Below, piece by piece: positions 1 through 7,895 of a DNA stretch of 64,000 bases. This DNA comes from Croceicoccus naphthovorans (GTDB taxonomy: Bacteria; Pseudomonadota; Alphaproteobacteria; Sphingomonadales; Sphingomonadaceae). A program made the position numbers and the translations under genes. The stretch spans positions 61,077-125,076 of the forward strand of contig NZ_CP011772.1 of NCBI RefSeq assembly GCF_001028705.1, in the 5' to 3' direction. The stretch's first letter is position 1. Every line of letters begins with the position of its first letter. Below the pieces are notes generated by a model, which was not told the DNA's origin, ran no database searches, and saw only the letters and a program-made list of their open reading frames with translations.

Positions 1-1
1 T

Positions 2-220
2 GGCCAGACTGTGCTGGTGGGCGAGGCGGTGCTCGCCGGCGACGTTCCCGACATCACCGCCGATCTGCGCCGCGAGATCTATGCCAGGGTCAAGATGCCG
101 CAGCCTGCTGCGGCCGATGCCGGCGACGTCATGGGCGCCATGCGGGCTGCCATCGCCGCGCCCGCCGGGGAGGCTGGGTCTGGCATTATCGGAGGGGCGG
201 CCAATGCCCCCGTCAACTGA
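2..220 (+). CDS. 3' end of an unidentified gene upstream of the transfer operon (partial)
   Basis: The frame is open from the left window edge to a TGA at 218-220, giving the last 72 codons or so of a gene whose start lies outside the window. The visible part is alanine-rich with no membrane segment or recognisable motif. The S26 peptidase start at 204 lies inside its last codons, so the two genes are translationally linked and this is probably another mating-pair-formation gene. I cannot name the family from this fragment. Confidence 0.5.
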   Translation, partial: GQTVLVGEAVLAGDVPDITADLRREIYARVKMPQPAAADAGDVMGAMRAAIAAPAGEAGSGIIGGAANAPVN

Positions 221-722
221 ACACTCGCACCAGGTCCGGCGCTGGCTGGCGATCGGAGGCCTGGGGCTATGCCTTGCCGGGAGCTCAGCGCTCGCCGCCT
301 GGCGCGACGAGCATGTGCTGCTCATCAACACCACGCAGTCGCTGCCCAACTGGGCATTCTGGGTCGACCGCAGCCGCGTTCCCCAGCGCGGCGACTTTGT
401 TGTGTTCAATCCGCCGCGCACGCCGCTAATCGTTGCGCATTTCGGCAAAGCACCGGCACCTTTCGCAAAGCGCGTGCTTGGCATGCCGGGCGATTTCGTC
501 ACGCGCGACGGGTCCGTGGTGCGGATCGACGGACGCGAGGTCGCAAGGCTCAAGGCCTTCAGCAAGCGCGGTGAGAAGCTCGTGCCCGGTCCAGTGGGGC
601 GCATCCCCGAGCATTGCTATTACGTTGGCACCGCGCATGCCGACGGGTTCGACAGCCGCTATTCCGATGTGGGCTTTGTCTGCCGGGACAGGATCGTTGG
701 CACCGGGGACTCGGTGCTGTGA
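204..722 (+). CDS. S26-family signal peptidase of the conjugative transfer system (TraF/LepB-like)
   Basis: This is a 172-residue membrane-anchored serine protease of the S26 family, related to the plasmid TraF peptidase and LepB. Such enzymes process exported transfer proteins, often the pilin, at the periplasmic face of the inner membrane. A single hydrophobic segment lies at about residues 15-32. The nucleophile is probably Ser46 in TTQSLPNW and the general base Lys89 in AKRVLGMPGD, the two hallmark S26 motifs. The ATG at 204 was chosen because GGAGGGG lies just upstream, and it overlaps the preceding gene by 17 bp. The stop overlaps the GTG of traW. The pilin substrate is not in the window. 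Confidence 0.88.
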   Translation: MPPSTEHSHQVRRWLAIGGLGLCLAGSSALAAWRDEHVLLINTTQSLPNWAFWVDRSRVPQRGDFVVFNPPRTPLIVAHFGKAPAPFAKRVLGMPGDFVTRDGSVVRIDGREVARLKAFSKRGEKLVPGPVGRIPEHCYYVGTAHADGFDSRYSDVGFVCRDRIVGTGDSVL

Positions 723-1375
723 GCCTGCGCCGTCGCCTTGTGCTCGGTATGGGACTTGGTTTGGCGGCAGGCTGGCCTGCGGCGTCCATGCTGCAGGCCG
801 CCGACCATGGCCAGATGGGCCAGACTTTCCCGATCATCGAGGAAGACCTGCTCGCCACCATCGAAGCAAGGCTGAGGACGCTCGAAGCTTCGGGCCAGAT
901 CGAAGACCTGCAACGGCGGATGCAGCAGCAGGCGACGATGAGCGTGCGGCGACCAAAACCGGTTGCGGGACTTTCGGCAGCAAGCGAGCGGCGACAATGG
1001 CTGTTCGATCCCTCGATCGTGCTCGAAGCCGATATCCGCGATGCCGAGAACAATCTGATCGCTACACGCGGCACGCGGGTCAACCCGCTCGACCATGTCT
1101 CGCTCGGACAGGACCTGGTCTTCATCGATGGCACGGTTCCGGCGCAGATCGACTGGGCCGTGCGCGAGCATAGCGCCCAGACCGCCAAGATCATCTTTGT
1201 TGCCGGCTCGCCGTTCGACATGATGAAGCCGCACCAGCGCCGGTTCTGGTTTGACCAAGGTGGCCGTCTGACGACGCGTTTCGGCATCCGCCACACGCCT
1301 GCCGTGGTCACATCGGCGGGCAAGGCGCTGCGGATCACCGAAGTCCCGCTTGGGGGCAAAGGTGGCGCGACATGA
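719..1375 (+). CDS. traW: Conjugal transfer protein TraW
   Basis: TraW is a periplasmic protein of F-type mating systems needed for pilus assembly and mating-pair formation, where it works with TrbC and TraU. The 218-residue product starts with a signal peptide (basic RRR, then a hydrophobic run up to about residue 28). It carries TraW-type features in the C-terminal half: WLFDPSIVLEADIRD, then NPLDHVSLGQDLVFIDG, then FWFDQGGRLTTRFGIRHTPA. The GTG start at 719 overlaps the upstream stop as GTGA, and the end overlaps the next ATG by 4 bp, which indicates translational coupling. An ATG at 749 is the alternative start but would cut into the signal peptide. Confidence 0.88.
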   Translation: MSLRRRLVLGMGLGLAAGWPAASMLQAADHGQMGQTFPIIEEDLLATIEARLRTLEASGQIEDLQRRMQQQATMSVRRPKPVAGLSAASERRQWLFDPSIVLEADIRDAENNLIATRGTRVNPLDHVSLGQDLVFIDGTVPAQIDWAVREHSAQTAKIIFVAGSPFDMMKPHQRRFWFDQGGRLTTRFGIRHTPAVVTSAGKALRITEVPLGGKGGAT

Positions 1376-1650
1376 CCCATCCGCTGCTCGCGTTCATGGC
1401 CACACCTATGGCTGACCCCGAGACCCGAGCGCTGAGGCGGATGCGACATACATGGGTCCTGCTTTGCGCGGCGCTCATTCTCGCTGTGGCCCTCAATCCA
1501 GCAAGCGTCTCTCTCTTCGGTCCTTGGGGCGCTCTGCCGGCGCTGCTGCTCCTGATGGCGACGCCCATCGTCGGCATGATCTACTGGCGCGCCAAGACAA
1601 GGGCAGATGCCGCCTGGAACCGGTCCGATCACCCGAAAGGCGAGGCATGA
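1372..1650 (+). CDS. Small two-pass inner-membrane protein between traW and traU
   Basis: A 92-residue protein with two hydrophobic segments, at about residues 28-45 and 52-70, and a short basic C-terminus. I do not recognise the family. Position is the best clue: it overlaps traW by 4 bp and traU by 4 bp, so it is co-translated with proteins of the transfer channel. F carries other small membrane proteins (TrbI, TrbE, TrbJ) among its mating genes, but I see no clear likeness to any of them. A membrane accessory role in pilus assembly is an inference from context only. Confidence 0.7.
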   Translation: MTHPLLAFMATPMADPETRALRRMRHTWVLLCAALILAVALNPASVSLFGPWGALPALLLLMATPIVGMIYWRAKTRADAAWNRSDHPKGEA

Positions 1651-2666
1651 TGCGCCTGCCACGCTTCTTCGTCGCTCTGTTCGCTGGCTTGGCGCTCGTG
1701 GGGCTAGGCGCCGCACCCGCGCGCGCTTCGGTTACCTGCCATGGCAAGTTCGTCAATCCGATCACCGACGTGTGCTGGTCGTGCCTGTTTCCGCTTTCGA
1801 TCGGCGGGCTCGCCATCTGGAAAGGCTCGCGGCCCGATCCCAAAAACCCTTCGTTTCCCTTGTGCGCCTGCGGCTCGCCGATCCCGCGCATCGGCATCTC
1901 AGTGGGGTTCTGGGAACCCGTGCGGCTCGTCGATGTCACCAACAAGGCGTGGTGTTTTCCCAATCTTGGCGGCATCCGGCTCAACCCCGGGTTCGATATT
2001 GGTAACGGCCATGTCCAGGGCCGCAGCCAGGTCGGCGGCAAGACGCAGAATTCCTCGCAGTGGCAGGCCCACTACTATGTCTATCCGCTGCTCTACTGGA
2101 TGGAGATCCTCACCGACTTCCTCTGCTTCGAACAGACCACATTCGATGTCGCCTATGTAACCGAGCTCGATCCGCTCTGGCAGGATTCCGCGCTCACCTC
2201 GATCATCAATCCTGAAGTCGCGCTCTTCGCCAATCCCGTCGCTACCGCCGCATGCGCCGCCGACTGCGTGGCCGCAACCGCGCGGCTTCCGATCGACCAG
2301 ATGTTCTGGTGCGCGGGCTGTAACGGGGGGATGTATCCGTTGAACGGCCATGTCGCCGCTCACGTCACGCCGGTTCAGGCCTCGCGGCTCGTGGCCGAAC
2401 GCAAGCTCTACAAGATGCACCGCGAAGCGCTTGCCTGGGGGACGATGGGGTCCAAGGCGCTGTGCCACAAGTACCTCATGCCGGTGATGCGTAAGCAGCA
2501 GTACCGGCTGCAGATGACCAACCCGATCCCGACCGTCAAAGGCAGATACGCCTGCGCGCCGATCGGGGCGACCACAATCATTCCCCACACGGGCAAGTCC
2601 TTTCCGGTCAAAGGCGAGGATTTTGGCTACCTTGTGTGGAGGAAGCGAAATTGCTGCGCATTATGA
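1647..2666 (+). CDS. traU: Conjugal transfer protein TraU
   Basis: TraU is an exported, cysteine-rich component of F-type systems required for DNA transfer, found in the periplasm or associated with the outer membrane. The 339-residue product has a signal peptide (cleavage after about residue 28, ...APARA) and then a series of paired cysteines typical of the family, starting with CHGKFVNPITDVCWSC and including CACG, CAADC and CAGCNGG. The disulfides are presumably formed by the thioredoxin-like TraF encoded downstream. Two start codons lie in tandem at 1647 and 1650; the first overlaps the upstream stop. Confidence 0.92.
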   Translation: MMRLPRFFVALFAGLALVGLGAAPARASVTCHGKFVNPITDVCWSCLFPLSIGGLAIWKGSRPDPKNPSFPLCACGSPIPRIGISVGFWEPVRLVDVTNKAWCFPNLGGIRLNPGFDIGNGHVQGRSQVGGKTQNSSQWQAHYYVYPLLYWMEILTDFLCFEQTTFDVAYVTELDPLWQDSALTSIINPEVALFANPVATAACAADCVAATARLPIDQMFWCAGCNGGMYPLNGHVAAHVTPVQASRLVAERKLYKMHREALAWGTMGSKALCHKYLMPVMRKQQYRLQMTNPIPTVKGRYACAPIGATTIIPHTGKSFPVKGEDFGYLVWRKRNCCAL

Positions 2667-3451
2667 ACAGGTTACGTCACCTTATCGGAGCCTTCCGCAC
2701 CTCCAGACTGGCCGCTGTCGCCGCCTTCCTGGCGCTTGCGGGGATCTCGGCGGGATTGGCGCGCACCGCCGCACAAACGGTGGAAGGCCTTGATCTCGAC
2801 GCCATCAAGGCGCGCGCCGGCGAGCAGACCAGCGAGGCACAGGACTTCGTCGACGCGCTTGCGGGCCGCGAAGCCGCGCATGCGCGCGATGCCGAGGAAT
2901 TGCGCGAGGATGCGTTGGCCGCGATGCAAGACATCGATCCCGCCAGCCTGCCCAAAGGCCCTGCAGGTCCGGTCGATTTCGACGCAATCCTTGAAGGCGC
3001 GGCCGCCAATGCCAGCGCTCCGATAGGCGAGGGGCCGCTGTTCGTGGTCTTCGCCAGCCTCTCGATGCCCGAGGCCTCACTCTCGCGCCTGATCGCCGAC
3101 ACCAGCGCGGCGGGCGGCGTGGTCGTCTTTCGCGGATTTCCCAAAGGCAGCACGCGCGCGTTCGCCGAAGGGCTGAAGCGTGTCATCACCGACGAGCGCC
3201 AGGAAGCCCATATCGCCATCGACCCACGCCTGTTTCGCGCGTTCTCCGTCAGTGCAGCGCCGACGTTCGTCGTCGCAAGCCGCGCCTATGAGCTGTGCGA
3301 CGGGTTCGATTGCACCTCTGCCGTTCCCGATCACGACCGCATGAGCGGCAATGTCAGCGTCGACTATGCGCTCGAACGCTTTGCCAGGGGGCGCGGGCCC
3401 GGTGCCGGAGTGGCGGGAATCGCGCTTGCCAACCTGCGCAAGGCGAAGTGA
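2651..3451 (+). CDS. trbC: Type-F conjugative transfer protein TrbC
   Basis: TrbC is a periplasmic mating-pair-formation protein that acts with TraW in F-like systems; this copy is about 266 residues. There is an N-terminal hydrophobic export segment and an alanine/glutamate-rich helical stretch. The TrbC core is thioredoxin-like, with LFVVFASLSMPEASLSRLI, VVVFRGFPKG and a late SAAPTFVVASR. A TTG at 2651 is preferred because GGAGG lies 8 nt upstream. The ATG at 2663 is the conservative alternative and loses only four residues. The gene overlaps the end of traU and is followed two bases later by traN. Confidence 0.85.
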   Translation: MLRIMNRLRHLIGAFRTSRLAAVAAFLALAGISAGLARTAAQTVEGLDLDAIKARAGEQTSEAQDFVDALAGREAAHARDAEELREDALAAMQDIDPASLPKGPAGPVDFDAILEGAAANASAPIGEGPLFVVFASLSMPEASLSRLIADTSAAGGVVVFRGFPKGSTRAFAEGLKRVITDERQEAHIAIDPRLFRAFSVSAAPTFVVASRAYELCDGFDCTSAVPDHDRMSGNVSVDYALERFARGRGPGAGVAGIALANLRKAK

Positions 3452-3452
3452 C

Positions 3453-5588
3453 ATGGCAGGGGCGGCAGAACTATCTGGCCGGACGCGCCCGCTGATCGCG
3501 GGCCTGATCCTCGCCTGCCTGCTCGTCGCTGCCAGTCCGGCGCAGGCCCAGGTCTATATCCCGCCGCCCGACGATCTGATCGAGGACCTGCCGGTCCTGC
3601 CTCCTGCCGGCGAGCTACCCTTGCCGCAACCGCTGCCGCCACCGCCTCCCGCGCCTGAAACGATGACAGCGCAGCAGGCGAAGGCCGAAGCCCGCGCCGC
3701 GGGGTCAGCGCTGCGCGAGAATTACCAGGACCTGACGCAGGCAGCAGGCGCGGCGGCGCAGGTGCCGGGCTATGATGCTACGTATCCCGGGCTCACGCAG
3801 TATTACGATAATCCCGGCGAGATGTATGCTGCGGGCGCGGCGCAAGGTTACAATAGCGAGGCCTACCGAACGGCCAATTCGACATCGCGCCCGGTGGTCG
3901 ATGTCACCCGAGGCGACATGGCGCGTGCAACCGCGATCGAAGCTGACCCGGACGCTTATCTCGATGGGGTCAGCGCCGACGGTTCGACCGGGGACTGCAC
4001 ACCGCTGCCGCCCGGTCCCGGAACGCCCAACAGCGCTGAGTGGACCTGCCATGTCGGCTCGAAGGTCATCGAGGAAACCAAAAGCTGCACCAGCAACCTT
4101 GTCGTGACCGAGTGGAGCGCGCTTACCTACCAGTACCTCTGCGCGATTTCGGGAACGTTCAATGGCTGCTCGGCGCTTTCCGGCAATGGCCAGTGCCGGC
4201 GCACCTCCAGCTATCCCGTTCCCGATTACGGCATCACTATCGACTATTACGACTGCAGCAGCGCTGTAACCGATCCAAACATTTACCTGCTGGGCACCGT
4301 CCCCGCGCCGCCGCCTGCCGGCGCCTTCGAAGTCGTCAGCCACATCTATCGTTGCAACAATGACGGTCTGAGCGCTGCGCTGACCTACGATCCGGTCACC
4401 AGCTTTCCGCTCGAGTACGTCACCGGGCTCCAGCATTGCGGCGCGATCGGTTCGCAGCCTTCCTGCACCCGCACGACGGCAGGCACCGCAGGCCTTGCCG
4501 AGCGCGACTTGTGCAAGACCTGGGACTTTATCGGCGATCCGCTCAATGGCGGATATCTGACCTGCATCGAGCCTGCCGCACCCGAGCAGGTCTGGTCGTG
4601 CAGCGCCAGCATCGCGGGGTTCACGCCGGAAATCTCGACCTCGAAATGGTTTACCGAGAGCTGGACCACTTCGGGCTGTCCCAATGATCCGGTCGCCTGC
4701 GAGCTCAAAAGCGAGGTCTGCACCGCGCCAAACCAGACCCGGACGATTGCAGGCGTCCAGGTGACGCGGCCCTGCTGGCAGAAGAACCGCTCGTACTTGT
4801 GCCAGCGGATCGTCGGGGGCGCCAACGATTGCCCGAGCCTTGAAGCCAATAGCTCCTGCACGCTCGCGCGCGAGTCCTGTCTCGACGATCCGCCTGCTGC
4901 CAATGGATCATGCGGGGTGACCGAACGGACTTATTCCTGCCCGATTCCCGGCACCACGCCCGAGCCGGTGCAATACATTTGCGGCGGCGATGTCTATTGC
5001 CTCAATGGCGAATGCGAGACAATCGAGCGCGAGGCCTCCGACGAGTTCAAGGATGCGGCCGTCGCCCTGAATGCCCTCGGTCAGGCCAGTGCCGAGTTCG
5101 ACGAAGCCACGCTGACACTGTTTCGCGGCACGCGCGAGACCTGCTCGCACAAGCTCTTCGGGCTCTCGAACTGCTGCTCGGGAAGCGGCGTACCGCTGCT
5201 CACACCGCTGCTATGCTCCCCTGCCGAAGTGCTGCTCGACCAGAAGGACGATGCGGGCCTATGCCACAAAGTCGGGTCTTATTGCTCGTCCAGTTTCCTC
5301 GGCATCTGCAAAACGAGGAAGCAGGTCTACTGTTGCTTTGAATCGAAGATCAGCCGCATCCTCCAGGAACAGGGGCGCCCCCAGCTCGGCAAGCCCTGGG
5401 GCAAGCCCAAGACCGAGACCTGCGAGGGCTTCACCGTCTTCGAGTTCCAGCGGCTCGACCTTGCGATCATGGATTTTTCCGAAGTCTACGCCGAGTTCGT
5501 CGAGGCCGCGAAGCTTCCCGATGAGGCCGCCACGCTCGTCGAAATCCAGCGCAAGATCGAAGCCTATTACGCGAGCCACCAGCCATGA
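3453..5588 (+). CDS. traN: Mating-pair stabilisation protein TraN
   Basis: TraN is the cysteine-rich outer-membrane adhesin that stabilises contact between donor and recipient and sets recipient preference in F-like plasmids. The 711-residue product has a signal peptide ending near residue 34 (SPAQAQ), a proline-rich stretch (PLPQPLPPPPPAPE) and dozens of paired cysteines up to the C-terminal domain. That domain includes FGLSNCCSGSG and KVYCCF-type clusters. Size and cysteine layout fit TraN of sphingomonad plasmids. The ATG at 3453 sits directly behind the trbC stop. TraN varies strongly between plasmids in the middle region that contacts the recipient, so this part may define host range. 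Confidence 0.9.
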   Translation: MAGAAELSGRTRPLIAGLILACLLVAASPAQAQVYIPPPDDLIEDLPVLPPAGELPLPQPLPPPPPAPETMTAQQAKAEARAAGSALRENYQDLTQAAGAAAQVPGYDATYPGLTQYYDNPGEMYAAGAAQGYNSEAYRTANSTSRPVVDVTRGDMARATAIEADPDAYLDGVSADGSTGDCTPLPPGPGTPNSAEWTCHVGSKVIEETKSCTSNLVVTEWSALTYQYLCAISGTFNGCSALSGNGQCRRTSSYPVPDYGITIDYYDCSSAVTDPNIYLLGTVPAPPPAGAFEVVSHIYRCNNDGLSAALTYDPVTSFPLEYVTGLQHCGAIGSQPSCTRTTAGTAGLAERDLCKTWDFIGDPLNGGYLTCIEPAAPEQVWSCSASIAGFTPEISTSKWFTESWTTSGCPNDPVACELKSEVCTAPNQTRTIAGVQVTRPCWQKNRSYLCQRIVGGANDCPSLEANSSCTLARESCLDDPPAANGSCGVTERTYSCPIPGTTPEPVQYICGGDVYCLNGECETIEREASDEFKDAAVALNALGQASAEFDEATLTLFRGTRETCSHKLFGLSNCCSGSGVPLLTPLLCSPAEVLLDQKDDAGLCHKVGSYCSSSFLGICKTRKQVYCCFESKISRILQEQGRPQLGKPWGKPKTETCEGFTVFEFQRLDLAIMDFSEVYAEFVEAAKLPDEAATLVEIQRKIEAYYASHQP

Positions 5589-5613
5589 GCCCCCAGGAGG
5601 TCAGGAACCGATC

Positions 5614-6441
5614 ATGATCAACGCCAGGACCATCCCCGTCGTCGCCGGCATTGCCGCCAGCCTCTCCTTCAGTCTCCTCGTCCCGGTTGGCGCTCATGCG
5701 TCCAGCGGCGACGGGATCGAGGTCGAGCAGGCCGGGGACAGCTTCTACTGCGGCGAGCGCAAGCTCGGCACGTGGTTCTATTGCGAGGATCCAAAGCCCG
5801 AGACCGGCAGCCCCGAGAGCGCCCCGCAAGTCCCGGCGCGCGAGCGCCTCGCGGCAATCTCAACTGCGCTTGAGGAATTGAAGGCGCGCGCGATTCTCGA
5901 GCCCACCCCTGAGAATGTGACCGCATACGTGCGCTTCCAGCGCGAGCAACTCGACCGCTCCTCGCTGTTCGCCGATGTCTGGCAGCGCGCGCTCTGGCAG
6001 GACCCGGGCCTCGACTATACGCTCCAGCGCCCGGTCTCGACGCTTGGCAAGCGGGCCTGGATCGACCAGCGCAAGACCGACCGCGATCTTGCCATGTCCC
6101 GGCTCTCGCAGCGCTACGGTGTGTTCTACTTCTATGCCTCGAGTTGCGGGGCCTGCGAGATCTTCGGGCCGATCCTCAAATCGGTGAGCGACAAGTTCGG
6201 GCTTGCCGTGCTCGCGGTCTCGATGGACGGCGGGCCTACGGCCTCATTTCCCGAGTACGTCGTCGATGCCGGGCAATACGAGCGGCTCGGGCTTGGCAAC
6301 GACCGTCAGGTGCCCGCGCTGGTGCTGTTCGACTCTGTGACCAAACGGCCCATGCCGATCGGCTACGGTATCCTGTCGCAGGACGAGATCATGGACCGGG
6401 TGTTTCAGCTCACGCAGGTCCGGCCCGGGAGCGACTACTGA
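5614..6441 (+). CDS. traF: Thioredoxin-like conjugal transfer protein TraF
   Basis: F-type TraF is a periplasmic protein with a thioredoxin fold that helps fold the disulfide-rich transfer proteins. The 275-residue product has a signal peptide (residues 1-29) and an EXXC-containing N-terminal region. Its C-terminal thioredoxin domain carries a CGAC active-site pair at about residues 178-181 and a cis-proline region at RQVPALVLFD. Some F TraF proteins lack one of these cysteines, so this copy is probably redox-active. The ATG at 5614 has AGGAGGTCAGG upstream. The stop overlaps the ATG of traH by one base. Confidence 0.9.
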   Translation: MINARTIPVVAGIAASLSFSLLVPVGAHASSGDGIEVEQAGDSFYCGERKLGTWFYCEDPKPETGSPESAPQVPARERLAAISTALEELKARAILEPTPENVTAYVRFQREQLDRSSLFADVWQRALWQDPGLDYTLQRPVSTLGKRAWIDQRKTDRDLAMSRLSQRYGVFYFYASSCGACEIFGPILKSVSDKFGLAVLAVSMDGGPTASFPEYVVDAGQYERLGLGNDRQVPALVLFDSVTKRPMPIGYGILSQDEIMDRVFQLTQVRPGSDY

Positions 6442-7880
6442 TGCGCGCGCGGATACTTCATGCCTCGCGCCGCGCAATCGCTATGGTGCTTACCGCTTCG
6501 CTTGTGCTGGCAGTGCCGGTTCCCGCCTTGGCCGGGGTCGAAAGCGAGATGCAGAGCTTCATGACCGAAATGGGTGCGCAGGCCAATGTCACCGGGCCAT
6601 CAGCCTATCAGGGCCAGTCGGCGGGTTACTATTCGGGCGGGGCGATGTGGGCGCGGTTTCCGCAAAAGAATATCCAGCCCTTCAATCTCCAGTTGCCGCA
6701 TGCGCGTGCCGGGTGCGGGGGCATCGACCTCTTCGCCGGATCGTTCTCGTTCATCAACACCGCCGAACTCGTCGCGATGCTCAAGGCCACCGCCAACAAT
6801 GCGTTGGGCTTCGCCTTCAAGCTCGCGATCGACACGATTTCGCCCGAGATCGGCAAGGTCATGGATGAGCTGGCGCAGAAAGTGCAGCAGATGAACCAGA
6901 TGAACATTTCGTCGTGCGAGACCGCGCAGGCGCTGGTCGGCGGGCTCTGGCCCAAGACCGATACCGCATCCTCGGTCGTCTGCGAGGCGATCGCCAACAG
7001 CCAGGGTGCGGTCGCCGACTGGGCCCGAGCGCGCCAGCAGTGCAACAATGGCGGAGAGCGCGAGGCGCTGAAGGCGGGCAATTCCGATCCCGACATGCAG
7101 GATCAGGCCGGGATGCCGAACAACTACACCTGGGAGGCGCTGGGCAAGAAATACGGCGGGTTCGACACCCAGTTCCGCGAATTCCTGATGACGCTGGTCG
7201 GCACGGTGATCTACGATCCGGCCGGAAACGGCGGCAAGCCGCGCGTCCAGTTCATCGGCCCGGCTGACTCGGCGCTCATCAGCGCCATGCTCGATGGCAC
7301 TTCGGCCGCGCCGCACAAGGTCTGGTCCTGTGGTTCCGACACCACCAAATGCATGAACCCAACCGAGACCGCGCTGGTGATCGGCCCCAATGCGGCGCTC
7401 AAGGCCAGGGTGCGCGCGCTGATCGAATCGATGGCCTTGAAGGTGCGCGATCCGGGCGCTTCGCTCACCCCTGCCGAAGTCCAGCTGCTCGGCATGGCAA
7501 GCGTTCCGGTCTACAAGATCGTCACCGTCAGCGCAGCGGCCGAGTTCGGCATCACCGCACAGGAGATCAACGATCTTTCCGAAATCGTTGCAATCGACCT
7601 TGTCACCACCATGACCATGCGTTTCATCGACATGGCGGTGAACGCGCGCTCGGACTTCAACGGGGCGGATGCCGACAGCTTGCGCGAATGGCGCGAGGGG
7701 CTTTACGAGACCCGGCGCAACTTTCTGGGCTTGTCCGCGCGCACCTCGCAGCGCTTCGACCAGACCTTCGCGCTGATCCAGCGCACGCAGATGATGGAAA
7801 AGACCCTGCGTTCGCAGCTCTCGCCGCAGATGTCGGCAGCGCTCAGGTTCTCGCGCACGCTCAACCAGCAAGTCCAGTAG
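6441..7880 (+). CDS. traH: Conjugal transfer protein TraH
   Basis: TraH is an exported component of the F-type pilus-assembly complex, located at the outer membrane and required for pilus extension. The 479-residue product has a signal peptide (about residues 1-32) followed by the conserved TraH opening with GGAMWARFPQKN and GCGGIDLFAGSFSFIN. The C-terminal half is predicted helical and forms a coiled coil in homologues. Cysteine pairs (GCGG, SSCETAQ, VCEAI, QQCNNG) are in the expected places. The start overlaps the traF stop codon. Confidence 0.93.
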   Translation: MRARILHASRRAIAMVLTASLVLAVPVPALAGVESEMQSFMTEMGAQANVTGPSAYQGQSAGYYSGGAMWARFPQKNIQPFNLQLPHARAGCGGIDLFAGSFSFINTAELVAMLKATANNALGFAFKLAIDTISPEIGKVMDELAQKVQQMNQMNISSCETAQALVGGLWPKTDTASSVVCEAIANSQGAVADWARARQQCNNGGEREALKAGNSDPDMQDQAGMPNNYTWEALGKKYGGFDTQFREFLMTLVGTVIYDPAGNGGKPRVQFIGPADSALISAMLDGTSAAPHKVWSCGSDTTKCMNPTETALVIGPNAALKARVRALIESMALKVRDPGASLTPAEVQLLGMASVPVYKIVTVSAAAEFGITAQEINDLSEIVAIDLVTTMTMRFIDMAVNARSDFNGADADSLREWREGLYETRRNFLGLSARTSQRFDQTFALIQRTQMMEKTLRSQLSPQMSAALRFSRTLNQQVQ

Positions 7881-7895
7881 GGGCGGGCCAGGGAG

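Noticed and set aside
6600..7871. A 423-codon open frame on the minus strand
   Set aside because: Antisense to traH; no ribosome-binding site or recognisable protein features.
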